Assembly: GCA_030148805.1 (NCBI GenBank)
Contig: JASBSS010000005.1
Span: 1 to 63,141 of the forward strand
Direction of reading: 5' to 3'
DNA: 63,141 nucleotides
From: Thiogranum sp.
GTDB lineage: Bacteria; Pseudomonadota; Gammaproteobacteria; DSM-19610
Positions 24,451 through 33,967 of the stretch are shown here, piece by piece. The translations under genes and the position numbers were made by a program. The stretch's first letter is position 1; each line of letters opens with the position of its first letter. The notes beneath the pieces are model-generated. The model ran no database searches, was not told where the DNA came from, and worked only from the letters and a program-made list of their open reading frames with translations.

Positions 24451-25206
24451 ATGCGCATTGATGTGGTGACCCTGTTTCCGGATTTTGTCCGGGACTGTTG
24501 TCGCTACGGCATACCGCGTATCGCGATAGAGAAAGGTCTGTTGACGCTGGGGACCTGGAATCCGCGCGATTTCAGCGCCGAGCGCAACCGCCGGGTCGAT
24601 GACCGCCCTTACGGCGGGGGGCCGGGCATGGTGATGCAGGTTTCACCGGTCGCCGGGGCGATCGCTGCGGCGCGCCGTCAGGGCGACGGGCCGGTGATCT
24701 ACCTGAGTCCCCAAGGTCGGCGGCTCGATCAGCGGGCCGTGCGCCGGTTTGCCGGCCTGGCGCACACGATCCTCCTGGCCGGGCGCTATGAGGGGATCGA
24801 CGAGCGCCTGATCGAGCGCGAGGTCGACGAAGAGTGGTCCATCGGCGACTATGTGTTGAGTGGCGGTGAACCGGCGGCGCTGGTATGGATCGACAGTGTG
24901 GCCCGTCTGCAGCCGGGCGCCCTGGGCGACGAACAATCCGCGTTACGCGATTCTTTTATGGACGGGCTGCTGGATTATCCGCATTATTCGCGCCCGGAAG
25001 TGATCGACGGTCAGCGGGTGCCCGCGGTGCTGACCGGGGGCAACCACGCCGAGATCGAACGCTGGCGGCGCAAACAGGCGCTGGGCCGGACTTGGCGCCG
25101 GCGGCCGGATTTGCTGGCGCAGCTCGAGCTGGACGCGGAACAACAGGCGCTGTTGGCGGAATATATCGCCGAGCAGCAATCGACAGATTCGGATGTAAGC
25201 CCGTAA
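24451..25206 (+). CDS. trmD: tRNA (guanine-N1-)-methyltransferase
   Basis: 251-aa SPOUT enzyme that makes m1G37 next to the anticodon and so prevents +1 frameshifting. The trefoil knot motifs are clear: [14 protein letters not shown] and [23 protein letters not shown]-terminal [12 protein letters not shown] is typical. Starts eight bases after rimM. Length is as expected. Confidence 0.98.
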   Translation: MRIDVVTLFPDFVRDCCRYGIPRIAIEKGLLTLGTWNPRDFSAERNRRVDDRPYGGGPGMVMQVSPVAGAIAAARRQGDGPVIYLSPQGRRLDQRAVRRFAGLAHTILLAGRYEGIDERLIEREVDEEWSIGDYVLSGGEPAALVWIDSVARLQPGALGDEQSALRDSFMDGLLDYPHYSRPEVIDGQRVPAVLTGGNHAEIERWRRKQALGRTWRRRPDLLAQLELDAEQQALLAEYIAEQQSTDSDVSP

Positions 25207-25220
25207 CAGGGGAAAGAGTC

Positions 25221-25565
25221 ATGAGCAATATCATTCAAGAACTGGAAAAGGAACAGATGGGTCGCGAAGTCCCCGACTTCGGTCCCGGCGACACCCTGGT
25301 GGTGCAGGTCAAGGTGAAAGAAGGTAACCGCGAGCGCCTGCAGGCGTTCGAGGGGGTCTGTATCGCCCGCCGCAACCGCGGTCTGAACTCGGCCTTCACG
25401 GTGCGTAAAATCTCCCACGGGGAAGGGGTGGAGCGCGTGTTCCAGACTTACAGCCCCAGCGTGGCCAGCATCGAAGTCAAGCGGCGTGGCGACGTGCGCC
25501 GGGCCAAGCTCTATTATCTGCGTGGTCTTTCCGGTAAGGCGGCGCGTATCAAAGAGAAGCTGTAA
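25221..25565 (+). CDS. rplS: 50S ribosomal protein L19
   Basis: 114-aa L19 at the 30S-50S interface. Diagnostic segments: [50 protein letters not shown]. The ATG at 25221 has GGGGAAAGAG upstream. It ends the operon; a strong terminator begins 43 bases downstream. Confidence 0.98.
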   Translation: MSNIIQELEKEQMGREVPDFGPGDTLVVQVKVKEGNRERLQAFEGVCIARRNRGLNSAFTVRKISHGEGVERVFQTYSPSVASIEVKRRGDVRRAKLYYLRGLSGKAARIKEKL

Positions 25566-25569
25566 TCGG

Positions 25570-27441
25570 GTGCGGCAGCCTCTGGCTACCGCAAGCAAAC
25601 GCTTTCACGGGCAACCTGGCCGCAGGTTGCCCGTTTTTGTTGCCCCGCGATTTTTTCTTGGCGCGCTGTTGAGCGCCGGGATCGCCTGCGGCAGTGGCGC
25701 GCAGGCGCTCGATACCACCCAACTCAACGAGTTGGCGCAGCTGGCGCGCGCCGGCGCCCCGCAGCTGGCGCTGAGCCGCATGGACGCCGCCCAGCCGGCA
25801 GCGGCGGGCGATATCAGTGGCTGGATGGCCTGGGAGCAGGAGCGTTTGCAGATTCTTTCCGGCCAGGGGTTGTATCGGCAGCTGATCGCGCGCGTGGCGA
25901 CGGCGCCAGAGGGCGTGGACGCGGCTTTTCGCCGTTTCGCGCTGACGCTCAAAGCCGACGCGCAATTGCAGCTGGCGCAAAACACGGCCGCGCGCGCCAC
26001 TTTGCGCGAGCTGTTGTGGCAGGCCGACGAGGCCAGCCGCGAGGAACGGGCCCGGTGGCGCCAGCTGGTGATTCGCAGTTACGTGCAGGAGGACCGCAGC
26101 GACGACGCGCGCCAGGCCTTGCTGCGCTATCGGCAGGATTTCGGCGAGGGCTCCGAACAAATGCGCTGGCTCAACGCCCAGGTTCTGTTGCACAGCGGGA
26201 ACGCGGTGAGTGCGGCAAAGCTCGTCGCCGGCGACAACAGCCCCCACGGCCGTTTGCTGCATTACGCGGCGCAACTTGCAGCCACACCCGAGCGGGCACC
26301 GGAGCTGGAGGCCGCCGCCGCGGCTCTCGCCGCCAAGCTCGAGCCCTCGGCGCTGCAAGGCGCTTTGTGGGGGCTGGCAGCGGCCGCCGCGGCCGGCGCA
26401 GATCCGCGAGCGCGAATCCAGTACCTGGAGAAGGCATTGTCCCAACGCATCGACGCGCAACTGATTCATGGTGTGCTCGACTACAACGCAGATCAGTTGT
26501 GGGACGCGTATCTGAGCGCCGGCAAACGCATCGGCAACGAGGAGCAGAAGCTGCTTGGCAGCGACGAGGACTGGTATTTCCCCGCGACCCAGGCGATAGA
26601 GAAGGACCCGTTGCGCGCGCGTATCCTTTTCAGCGTGCTGGCCGTCTACGGCAGCAATCCGCAGCGCCGTGCGCTGGCGCACGAATATCTGGTGGGGCTG
26701 CTCGATGATCTGCCCAACGGCCGTCAGCTGACTCACCGCCTGTATCTGGAATCGACACGTTTCCGTCGGGTCGACAGCCTGCCGGCGGTCATCCGCTATC
26801 GCCTGATCGACGCGGCGTTGGAAAGCGGCGACCTCGACACGGCGTCCCGCCTGATGGCCGGCCTGAGCGAACCACCGACCGGCGGCGATCGGTTCGAATG
26901 GGATTTGCGCCGCGCGCGGGTCGCGCTCTACACCGGCCAGACGCGGGCTGGGGTGGAACTGCTGAAAACCATGCTGGACAACGACGCCTACGCCTGGAAC
27001 GACCGGCAAGCGGACCGGTTTCTGCAGGTGGTGTTCGATTTGCAGACCGTGGCCGAGCACCAGCGGGCCCTGGATCTGTTCGCGGCCTTGTTGGACAAGC
27101 CGTTGGCGGCGCAGCGGCGGCGGGAGATCCTTTTCTGGATGGCCGATTCCCTGCAGGCGCTGAAGCAGTTCCCCGACGCGGCTTATCTGTATCTGAAATC
27201 GGCCACCCTGAATGATGTCACCGCCATGGACCCCTGGGCGCAGACCGCCCGTTATCGGGCGGCGAAAGCGCTGCTCGACGCCGGGCTGCTCGATGACGCG
27301 CGGCGGATCTATCAGCTGCTGCTGCGTGCCACCCAGGATGCCGGCCGCAAGGCGGTATTGCAAAACGAACTGCAGCGTTTGCACTTGCTGGGCGCGGCCC
27401 GGGCCGGGCAGGTCGACGCGCCGGCTGCCAGCTCCCGCTAG
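25570..27441 (+). CDS. exported helical-repeat (TPR-like) protein of unknown function
   Basis: About 623 aa if it begins at the GTG at 25570. A basic n-region, a hydrophobic stretch (FFLGALLSAGIA) and AQA before LDTTQLNEL suggest a signal peptide, so the product is likely periplasmic. The remainder is almost all alpha-helical with repeated A-x-x-L-x-x-x-L pairs (TPR/Sel1-like units at about 90-180, 330-440 and 500-600, for example DDARQALLRYRQ, DDARRIYQLLLRAT). No enzyme motif. The start is odd: the strong rplS terminator hairpin lies within codons 13-23, and no other standard start exists before the hydrophobic segment apart from an unlikely CTG/TTG. Function unknown. Confidence 0.7.
   Translation: MRQPLATASKRFHGQPGRRLPVFVAPRFFLGALLSAGIACGSGAQALDTTQLNELAQLARAGAPQLALSRMDAAQPAAAGDISGWMAWEQERLQILSGQGLYRQLIARVATAPEGVDAAFRRFALTLKADAQLQLAQNTAARATLRELLWQADEASREERARWRQLVIRSYVQEDRSDDARQALLRYRQDFGEGSEQMRWLNAQVLLHSGNAVSAAKLVAGDNSPHGRLLHYAAQLAATPERAPELEAAAAALAAKLEPSALQGALWGLAAAAAAGADPRARIQYLEKALSQRIDAQLIHGVLDYNADQLWDAYLSAGKRIGNEEQKLLGSDEDWYFPATQAIEKDPLRARILFSVLAVYGSNPQRRALAHEYLVGLLDDLPNGRQLTHRLYLESTRFRRVDSLPAVIRYRLIDAALESGDLDTASRLMAGLSEPPTGGDRFEWDLRRARVALYTGQTRAGVELLKTMLDNDAYAWNDRQADRFLQVVFDLQTVAEHQRALDLFAALLDKPLAAQRRREILFWMADSLQALKQFPDAAYLYLKSATLNDVTAMDPWAQTARYRAAKALLDAGLLDDARRIYQLLLRATQDAGRKAVLQNELQRLHLLGAARAGQVDAPAASSR
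25608..25638 (+). terminator. strong intrinsic terminator after rplS
   Basis: A perfect 11-bp stem CGGGCAACCTG / CAGGTTGCCCG with tetraloop GCCG is followed by TTTTT (25634-25638). It should end the rpsP-rplS transcript. Oddly, it lies inside the only reasonable start region of the next gene (see the helical-repeat protein). Confidence 0.88.
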
Positions 27442-27447
27442 GGGGGA

Positions 27448-27475
27448 TTGAAATCCACCGGGCCGGCCCCCACAT
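27448..27475 (+). promoter_or_regulatory. heat-shock (sigma-32 type) promoter of htpG
   Basis: TTGAAA (27448-27453) and a CCCCCACAT block starting 27467 are spaced like the RpoH consensus (CTTGAAA, 11-16 bases, CCCCAT-n-T). It lies just after the preceding stop codon and about 65 bases before the htpG ATG, matching the known heat-shock control of htpG. Confidence 0.55.
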
Positions 27476-27540
27476 AGAGGGCTTAGCGCTTTTTCCTGAA
27501 CAACTTTAAGGTTTAGTACTAGATAGGTGAGTAACCGGTT

Positions 27541-29424
27541 ATGACCACAGAAACCCGCAAAGAAACGCTCGAGTTCCAGACCGAGGTGCGTCAGCTGCTG
27601 CAGCTGATGATCCACTCGTTGTATTCGAACAAGGAGATTTTCCTGCGCGAGCTGATCTCCAACGCATCGGATGCCTGCGACAAACTTCGTTTCGAGGCCT
27701 TGTCGGACGAGTCGCTGTATCAGGGCGACAGTGAGTTGAAAATCCGGGTCAGCTTCGACAAGGAGGCGCGCACGGTAACCGTCAGCGACAATGGGATCGG
27801 CATGTCGCGCGAGGAAGTGATCGACAATATCGGCACCATCGCCAAATCCGGCACGCGCCAGTTCTTCGAAGCCCTCACCGGCGATCAGGCCAACGATCTG
27901 GAGTTGATCGGTCAGTTCGGCGTCGGCTTCTACTCCAGTTTCATCGTCGCCGACCGGGTCACGCTGACCACCCGCAGGGCCGGAGCGGAGGAGGCGGTGC
28001 AGTGGAGTTCGTCCGGCGAGGGCAGTTATACCCTGGAGACCGTCGACAAACCGCAGCGTGGGACGGAGGTGGTGTTGCACCTGCGCGAAGGCGAGGACGA
28101 GTTCCTGGAGGCGTATCGGCTGCGCTCGATCGTCACGCGCTACTCCGACCATATTTCTCTGCCCATCGAAATGCCCTCCGAGGAAGAAGGCAAGGAAAAC
28201 ACCTTTGAGACGGTGAACAGCGCATCGGCCCTGTGGAAACGGCCGCGCAAGGAGATCAGCGACGACGAATACAAGGAATTCTACAAGCACGTGGCCCACG
28301 ACTTCGGTGAACCGATGGCTTGGTCGCACAATCAGGTCGAGGGGACGCAGTCCTATACCAGCTTGCTGTACATCCCGGAGCAGGCGCCATTCGATCTTTG
28401 GGATCGCGAGCGCCGGCACGGAATCAAGTTATATGTGCGGCGCGTGTTCATCATGGACGATGCCGAGAATTTGATGCCGCAGTATCTGCGTTTTGTCCGC
28501 GGGCTGGTCGATTCCGACGATCTGCCGCTCAACGTTTCGCGCGAAATCCTGCAGAAAAACAAGTTCATCGACACTATTCGCGCCGCTTCGGTGAAAAAAG
28601 TGCTGGGGCTGCTCGAAGGCATGGCCAAGAACGAGGCGGAGAAATATCGCAAGTTCTGGGATCGCTATGGGCGGGTGTTGAAGGAAGGTCCGGCCGAGGA
28701 CTATGGCAACCGCGAGCGCATCGCCAAACTGCTGCGTTTCTCCTCGACTCATGACGATAGCGCCGAGCAGAATGTGACCCTGGAAGACTATGTCGGACGG
28801 ATGCAGGACGGGCAGGAGAAGATCTACTACATCACCGCCGACAGTTTCGCCGCGGCCAAGAACAGCCCCCATCTGGAAGTGTTCCGCAAGAAGGGTATCG
28901 AAGTGTTGTTGTTGCACGATCGGGTCGACGAATGGATGGTCTCGCACCTGACGGAGTTCGACGGCAAGCCGCTGGCATCGGTGGCCAAAGGTGATCTGGA
29001 CCTGGGTAAATTGCAGGACAAGGAAGAAGCCGAGGCGGCGAAAAAGGCCGAGGACAGCCACAAGGACCTGCTCGACCGTATCAAGCAGGCGCTCGGCGAC
29101 GACGTTCAGGAAGTGCGCGTCAGTCACCGCCTGACTGATTCGCCAACCTGTCTGGTGCTCGGTACCCACGAAATGCCGATTCATCTGCAACAGATCATGA
29201 AGCAGGCGGGCCACGACATGCCCGCCAGTAAACCGATCCTGGAAATCAACCTTGAGCACAACCTGGTGCGGCGGCTGGAGCAGCTCGAGGATGGCCCCGG
29301 CTTCGGGGAGCTGGCCCGGGTGTTGTTCGAGCAGGCGATGTTGAGCGAAGGCGCGCAGCTCGAGGATCCGGCGGCATTCGTGAAACGCATCAACCGGCTG
29401 CTGGCGGAAGTTACCGCCGGTTGA
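27541..29424 (+). CDS. htpG: chaperone HtpG (bacterial Hsp90)
   Basis: 627-aa ATP-dependent dimeric chaperone. The GHKL N-domain has [33 protein letters not shown] and [14 protein letters not shown]; the middle domain has the [11 protein letters not shown] catalytic-loop arginine; the C-terminal dimerisation domain is complete. Behind a sigma-32-like promoter and followed four bases later by hslR (also a heat-shock gene), so the two probably form a heat-shock operon. Confidence 0.98.
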   Translation: MTTETRKETLEFQTEVRQLLQLMIHSLYSNKEIFLRELISNASDACDKLRFEALSDESLYQGDSELKIRVSFDKEARTVTVSDNGIGMSREEVIDNIGTIAKSGTRQFFEALTGDQANDLELIGQFGVGFYSSFIVADRVTLTTRRAGAEEAVQWSSSGEGSYTLETVDKPQRGTEVVLHLREGEDEFLEAYRLRSIVTRYSDHISLPIEMPSEEEGKENTFETVNSASALWKRPRKEISDDEYKEFYKHVAHDFGEPMAWSHNQVEGTQSYTSLLYIPEQAPFDLWDRERRHGIKLYVRRVFIMDDAENLMPQYLRFVRGLVDSDDLPLNVSREILQKNKFIDTIRAASVKKVLGLLEGMAKNEAEKYRKFWDRYGRVLKEGPAEDYGNRERIAKLLRFSSTHDDSAEQNVTLEDYVGRMQDGQEKIYYITADSFAAAKNSPHLEVFRKKGIEVLLLHDRVDEWMVSHLTEFDGKPLASVAKGDLDLGKLQDKEEAEAAKKAEDSHKDLLDRIKQALGDDVQEVRVSHRLTDSPTCLVLGTHEMPIHLQQIMKQAGHDMPASKPILEINLEHNLVRRLEQLEDGPGFGELARVLFEQAMLSEGAQLEDPAAFVKRINRLLAEVTAG

Positions 29425-29427
29425 TCC

Positions 29428-29805
29428 GTGAGTGACGCGCTGCGGATCGATAAATGGCTGTGGGCTGCGCGTTTTTTCAAAACGCGCAGCCTGGCGGCGC
29501 AAGCGGTCGCCGGCGGTAAGGTGCAGGTCAATGGCGCGCGCGCCAAGCCGGCACGGGCGCTGAAAACCGGAGACGAACTGCGCATCCACAAAGGCGGTTA
29601 TGAATTCTGCGTCACGGTGCTGGCGCTATGCGCCCGCCGGGGTCCCGCCAGCGAGGCGCAGCGGCTCTACCAGGAAAGCGAGGAGAGTCGGGCGCGCCGG
29701 GAGGTCCTGAGAGAACAGCACCGGTTGGCGGCCGCGACCACGCCCAGACCGGAGCACCGGCCGGACAAAAAAGCCCGCCGTCAGTTGCGCAGCCTCAAGT
29801 GGTGA
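29428..29805 (+). CDS. hslR: heat-shock protein 15 (S4-domain RNA-binding)
   Basis: 125-aa protein with an S4 domain at the N-terminus (IDKWLWAARFFKTRSLAAQ…GGKVQVNGARAKP) and a basic C-terminal tail, as in E. coli Hsp15, which binds stalled 50S-nascent chain complexes and helps recycle them. GTG start three bases after the htpG stop. Co-transcription with htpG fits heat-shock regulation. Confidence 0.93.
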   Translation: MSDALRIDKWLWAARFFKTRSLAAQAVAGGKVQVNGARAKPARALKTGDELRIHKGGYEFCVTVLALCARRGPASEAQRLYQESEESRARREVLREQHRLAAATTPRPEHRPDKKARRQLRSLKW

Positions 29806-29812
29806 GGCCGCG

Positions 29813-30244
29813 ATGCCTATCAGCACGCCCATGCTTACCGTGGATATCATCATCGCCATGCGCGATCGGCCCGGGCGACCGGTGGTACTGATCGAGCGCA
29901 GGAATCCACCCCATGGCTGGGCACTCCCCGGCGGCTTTGTCGATGTCGGTGAGCGGCTGGAGGCGGCCGCGCGGCGCGAGGCGAGAGAAGAGACCTCTCT
30001 GCAGGTGGAGCTGGAGTTTCTTCTTGGATGCTATTCCGATCCGCAGCGGGATGCGCGCGGCCACAGCGTGAGCGCCGTCTATGTCGCCTCGGCCGAGGGA
30101 TGCCCACGGGCCCGGGACGACGCCGTGGGGCTGTGCTGCGTGTTCCCGGGGGAATGCCCGCCCCTGGTTTTCGATCACGACCAGATCATGGACGATTATC
30201 GCAGCTATCTTGCCCATGGCACGGCGGCGCCGTTGCGGGGCTAG
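29813..30244 (+). CDS. Nudix hydrolase
   Basis: 143-aa Nudix enzyme with a complete Nudix box, GGFVDVGERLEAAARREA then REETSL (G-x5-E-x7-R-E-x-x-E-E). The early WALPGG strand and overall size resemble ADP-ribose pyrophosphatase or NDP-sugar hydrolases, but substrate cannot be fixed. It follows hslR by seven bases and may be in the heat-shock operon. Convergent with the next gene. Confidence 0.9.
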   Translation: MPISTPMLTVDIIIAMRDRPGRPVVLIERRNPPHGWALPGGFVDVGERLEAAARREAREETSLQVELEFLLGCYSDPQRDARGHSVSAVYVASAEGCPRARDDAVGLCCVFPGECPPLVFDHDQIMDDYRSYLAHGTAAPLRG

Positions 30245-30250
30245 GCGCTA

Positions 30251-30934
30251 CTAGCAATACGCCGGCTCGTGAATAAAGGCGTTACGCCGCAGATTGTTCA
30301 GAATGGTGAGGAACGGATCGGCGTCGCTGTCGGTGCTCACGCACAGCGGCGCTTGTTCTCCGCCCTGGTGGCCGCGCCATTCGTCGGACAAGGCGGCCAA
30401 CTGGGTGCGCACCAGGGCCAGGTCATAGGTCCGCAACGCCATCGCGATTTTCGCCTCCTGGGCCGAGCGTGCCCGGAATAGGTGCGTTTGTCGCCCGATG
30501 GTGTTGTGTACCAGTCCGGCGAGACTGTCGTCATCCTCGATATGCAGAATATTCGGCGCGCGACCTGCCGAACGCTGACCGGCCTGCTTGAGCGCGAAGA
30601 TCAAACGGGCGTGCTCGGCGCTAAGCTGCAACCAGGTGGGCTCACCGGGCGCGAGCGAAGATCGTGGGGTCGAGGAGATCACGATGATCGGCACCCACGG
30701 GTGCTGTTCGCGCAGTTCCATGGCAAAAGAAATACCGTCCCGGTCGGCGAGCAACAGGTCGACGACGACGCCGTCATAGTGCGTGTCCCAGAGCAACTCG
30801 CGCGCTCTTTCGGCGTGGATGGCCGTGTCCACCCGCACGCCGTTGGCCGACAGGCGCTGTTGCAGGGGGCTGAGTTTCTGCGCGTCGGTGGAGCACAATA
30901 ACAGGCGGGAGACATTCATCGGGTCGGCTGGCAT
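30251..30934 (-). CDS. double receiver-like protein, second domain degenerate
   Basis: 227-aa protein made of two response-regulator-like domains without an output domain. The first (about 1-115) keeps the phosphoacceptor aspartate in YDGVVVDLLLADRDG and the PIIVISS strand, although the N-terminal acidic pair is reduced to a single Asp (CSTDAQ). The second (about 128-227) keeps HIEDDDSLAG but has Arg where the phospho-aspartate should be (DLALVRTQL) and stops early with no C-terminal Lys strand. It may be a phosphate sink or protein-interaction module. ATG at 30934 or 30919. Partner kinase not seen. Confidence 0.7.
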   Translation of the reverse strand: MPADPMNVSRLLLCSTDAQKLSPLQQRLSANGVRVDTAIHAERARELLWDTHYDGVVVDLLLADRDGISFAMELREQHPWVPIIVISSTPRSSLAPGEPTWLQLSAEHARLIFALKQAGQRSAGRAPNILHIEDDDSLAGLVHNTIGRQTHLFRARSAQEAKIAMALRTYDLALVRTQLAALSDEWRGHQGGEQAPLCVSTDSDADPFLTILNNLRRNAFIHEPAYC

Positions 30935-31153
30935 CTGGGAACTGGGTCGGCTGTAGCTACTGGTTTGAGGTAGCGGCGGGGGACGGAATTTATTGAATCC
31001 CTGGCGGGGTTTTTCGCCCGTCCGCCCACGCCTTTTTTAACCCGTTGTGTTTTGGTGGTTTTCGTGTGGTGTCCATGCATTTTTCCAATAGATTGCGTAC
31101 CATGAGCCCCTTTCCGGGAAGGCCGCCAGGCCGCGGCGGGTAACGGAGGTGAG

Positions 31154-32200
31154 ATGCGTCCATCGCAGTTGTTGACAGTCCTAGAAACCGAATTTCAAAG
31201 CGTTCAGCATGGGCAGCACACGCCGGTGATGTTGTGGGGACCGCCCGGGGTGGGCAAATCGCAGATCGTCGCCCAGGTGGCCGACCGCCATCAGGTGCCG
31301 GTCATCGATGTGCGCCTGTCGCAGATGGAGCCGACCGACCTGCGCGGAATCCCGTTTCGGGTGGGCGACCAGGTAGAGTGGGCAGTACCGGCCATGCTGC
31401 CGGATGCCGCCCGGCACGGGCCCAACGGCGTGCTGTTTCTCGACGAAATCACCTCCGTCCCGCCGAGCGTCTCTGCCGCCGCTTATCAGTTGATTCTCGA
31501 TCGCCGGCTCGGGGCCTACGAAGTGCCTCCCGGTTGGGCGATCTTCGCGGCCGGTAACCGCCAGGGCGACCGCGGCGTGACCTACAGCATGCCGGCACCC
31601 CTGGCCAATCGCTTCTCGCATTACGAACTCGACGTCAATCTCGACGATTGGGTCGCCTGGGCCTATGGCAACGGGATCGACGAGCGCCTGATCGCCTTTC
31701 TGCGCTTTCGTCCCGAGCTGCTGTTCGAATTCGATCCCGCGCACAACCCGGTGGCCTTTCCGTCGCCGCGTTCGTGGGAGTTCGCCCATCGCGCGTTGCA
31801 GAAGTTCGCCGCCCAATCCGAAGTCCTGGTGGAGGCCTTGCAGGCCTGCGTCGGCCCGGCCGCCGGCATCGAGTTGCACGCGTTCGTCGACAATCTCGAC
31901 AAGCTGCCCGATATCGATGCCATCACCCGCGGCGAGTCGGTGCCGGTGCCCAAGGAAACCGATCTGCAATACGCGGTGGCCTCGGCGCTGGTGGGCCGGG
32001 CGATCCGCGCCCGTGCCAACGGCGATGCCAATACGGTCTACGGTCACATTATCGATTACGCGGGCACTTTCCCTCAGCGTGAGATGGGGGTGATGCTGAT
32101 CTCGGACATGCATCGCGCCATCGGGCAGGACCTGTTCCAGGTGCCGCAGTTCTCCCGCTGGGCCAAAGCGGTCGCGGACGTGATGCTGTTCGATATGTGA
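31154..32200 (+). CDS. MoxR-type AAA+ ATPase
   Basis: 348-aa AAA+ chaperone-like ATPase with Walker A GPPGVGKS (about 30-37), Walker B GVLFLDEI (about 94-101), sensor 1 FAAGNRQGD and an arginine-finger region PAPLANRFSH. It is encoded directly before a metallopeptidase/VWA protein, the usual MoxR-VWA pairing in which the ATPase remodels or inserts a metal cofactor with the VWA partner. The specific client here is unknown. GGAGG precedes the ATG. Confidence 0.88.
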   Translation: MRPSQLLTVLETEFQSVQHGQHTPVMLWGPPGVGKSQIVAQVADRHQVPVIDVRLSQMEPTDLRGIPFRVGDQVEWAVPAMLPDAARHGPNGVLFLDEITSVPPSVSAAAYQLILDRRLGAYEVPPGWAIFAAGNRQGDRGVTYSMPAPLANRFSHYELDVNLDDWVAWAYGNGIDERLIAFLRFRPELLFEFDPAHNPVAFPSPRSWEFAHRALQKFAAQSEVLVEALQACVGPAAGIELHAFVDNLDKLPDIDAITRGESVPVPKETDLQYAVASALVGRAIRARANGDANTVYGHIIDYAGTFPQREMGVMLISDMHRAIGQDLFQVPQFSRWAKAVADVMLFDM

Positions 32201-32219
32201 ATTCGAAGGCCGAGCGCCG

Positions 32220-33416
32220 GTGACCGACGACATCGATACCAAACTCAGCGCCGCCAAGACCCGGTTGATTCTCGATCGGCCGTTTCTCGGCGCGCTGGTG
32301 CTGCGGCTGCCGATGAAGGCCGCCAAGCCCGAGCGCTGCAAGACCATCGGCACCGACGTGCGGGCGCTGTATTACAATCCGGAATACATCCGCAACCTGT
32401 CGCTGGAGCAGACCCAGTTCGTGTTGGCGCACGAGGCGCTGCACTGCGCGCTGTCGCATTTCGCCCGGCGTCAGCACCGGGTAAAACACCGCTGGGATAT
32501 CGCCTGCGATCTGGCGATCAATCCGCTGTTGATCAAAGACGGCCTCAAACCGCCACCGGGGGTGCTGCTCAAAAGCGGTTTCGAAGGCATGATGGCCGAA
32601 GAGATATATCCCTATATCGATGACGATATGGAGGAAGAGACCCACGACGAGCATTTTTACGATCAGGAAAAGAATTCGCGCGGCTCCGCCGCGCCCCCTC
32701 TGGAAACCGACGAGCAGCAAGGCGGCCAGGGTGGCGGCACGGGCGGGGAGTCCAGCGGCGGGGCGCCGCAGCCGTTGAGTGAAATCGAGCAGGAACAGCT
32801 GGCGGTGCAGTGGCGTCAGCGGCTGGCGGGCGCCGCGCAACAGGCGATGCAGGCCGGAAAGCTCGGCGCCACCATGGCGCGTCTGGTGGAACATCTGCTG
32901 CAACCGCAACTGCCCTGGCGTATGCTGCTGGCGCGTTATATGACGGCGGTGGCGCGCGACGATTACAGTTATCAGCGGCCTTCCCGACGCGAGGGGGAGG
33001 CGATTTTGCCGACGCTGAAGAGCACCCAGGTCGATGTCGTCGTCTTGCTCGATACCAGCGGTTCCATCAACGACAGCGAGCTGCGCGAATTCGTGTCTGA
33101 AATCGACGCCATCAAAGGACAGATGCGCGCCCGGGTGACACTGCACGCCTGCGACGCGCGCCTGTGTGAGCACGGACCCTGGGTGTTCGAACCGTGGGAG
33201 GAGTTCGCCATGCCGAGCAATATCTACGGTCGGGGGGGGACCCGTTTCACGCCAGCGTTCGATTGGTTGCGACAGGAAGGGCGGCGCCCGGATCTGCTGG
33301 TGTACTTTACTGACGCCGAGGGCGAATTCCCGTCGCGCGAGCCGGATTTTCCGGTGCTGTGGCTGGTCAAGGGTCGCGCCAAGGTGCCATGGGGGCAACG
33401 TGTGCAGCTGAATTGA
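32220..33416 (+). CDS. metallopeptidase-like plus VWA-like protein (DUF2201 type)
   Basis: 398-aa two-domain protein. The N-terminal part (about 1-140) has an HExxH zinc motif, AHEALHCALSHF, with a following histidine-rich helix. A low-complexity Gly/Gln/Glu linker (about 155-195) follows, and the C-terminal part (from about 255) is VWA-like with the MIDAS motif LLDTSGSIND and a later GRGGTRFTPAF threonine. GTG start 19 bases after the MoxR stop. Works with the MoxR ATPase by family precedent. Whether the protease site is active is unknown. Confidence 0.88.
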   Translation: MTDDIDTKLSAAKTRLILDRPFLGALVLRLPMKAAKPERCKTIGTDVRALYYNPEYIRNLSLEQTQFVLAHEALHCALSHFARRQHRVKHRWDIACDLAINPLLIKDGLKPPPGVLLKSGFEGMMAEEIYPYIDDDMEEETHDEHFYDQEKNSRGSAAPPLETDEQQGGQGGGTGGESSGGAPQPLSEIEQEQLAVQWRQRLAGAAQQAMQAGKLGATMARLVEHLLQPQLPWRMLLARYMTAVARDDYSYQRPSRREGEAILPTLKSTQVDVVVLLDTSGSINDSELREFVSEIDAIKGQMRARVTLHACDARLCEHGPWVFEPWEEFAMPSNIYGRGGTRFTPAFDWLRQEGRRPDLLVYFTDAEGEFPSREPDFPVLWLVKGRAKVPWGQRVQLN

Positions 33417-33967
33417 CGCTTCCTTGGGCCGGTGGAAGGCGCGCGCTCTGCCTGCTCCAGACGTGGCAGATGCATAGGAGGTCGCGCAACGTCAAAAATG
33501 TGTCGGAATTGCGGCGCTTTCGGCTTGGATAAGTTGTGGATTTTGGCCAATATCTTGTAAGCTATTTTCCGCTATATTGTAAGAAATTTGCCTGTACAAA
33601 AAACCGCCAAGCGGGTAACTGGAAAATCGAGCCCGTGGCCGCCATCTAGCCCCCTGAAAATGCTGTCAAAAAAATGCCGGTTGGAGAAAAGCCAGAATTT
33701 CAGTAAGGGTATGATTTGTGCTGGCATATCAAGCGCTTTGTCCATCCCTCGAGATCGGGAGCGGGCAGCGAGTTTGTCCTTTGCTGACAACGGGAGTAAC
33801 GTTCTTCAAGGGCTAGGGACGCGCAACTGTCTCCGTTTGCAGACGGTTGCGGGTGCAGAATTGCGATCGGTCTCACAGGCGAACTACGCACTGCAATTGA
33901 CCAATAACCACAATAACGGCGGCGAACTACCAATGAGTGATTGGGGTCGCAGGAGACAACACAGCGT
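33417..33967. other. 551-bp gap before the diguanylate cyclase gene
   Basis: No supported gene; a 134-codon frame covering 33588-33992 has no ribosome-binding site and no natural-looking composition. An AT-rich patch at 33541-33600 contains the heptamer TTGTAAG twice (33555-33561 and 33577-33583), a possible operator. Nothing else is recognised. Confidence 0.5.

Noticed and set aside
25549-28419. 956-codon open frame on the minus strand
   Set aside because: It lies antisense to rplS, the helical-repeat protein and htpG, is rich in Arg/Gln/His in the way of GC-rich shadow frames, and has no domain motif.
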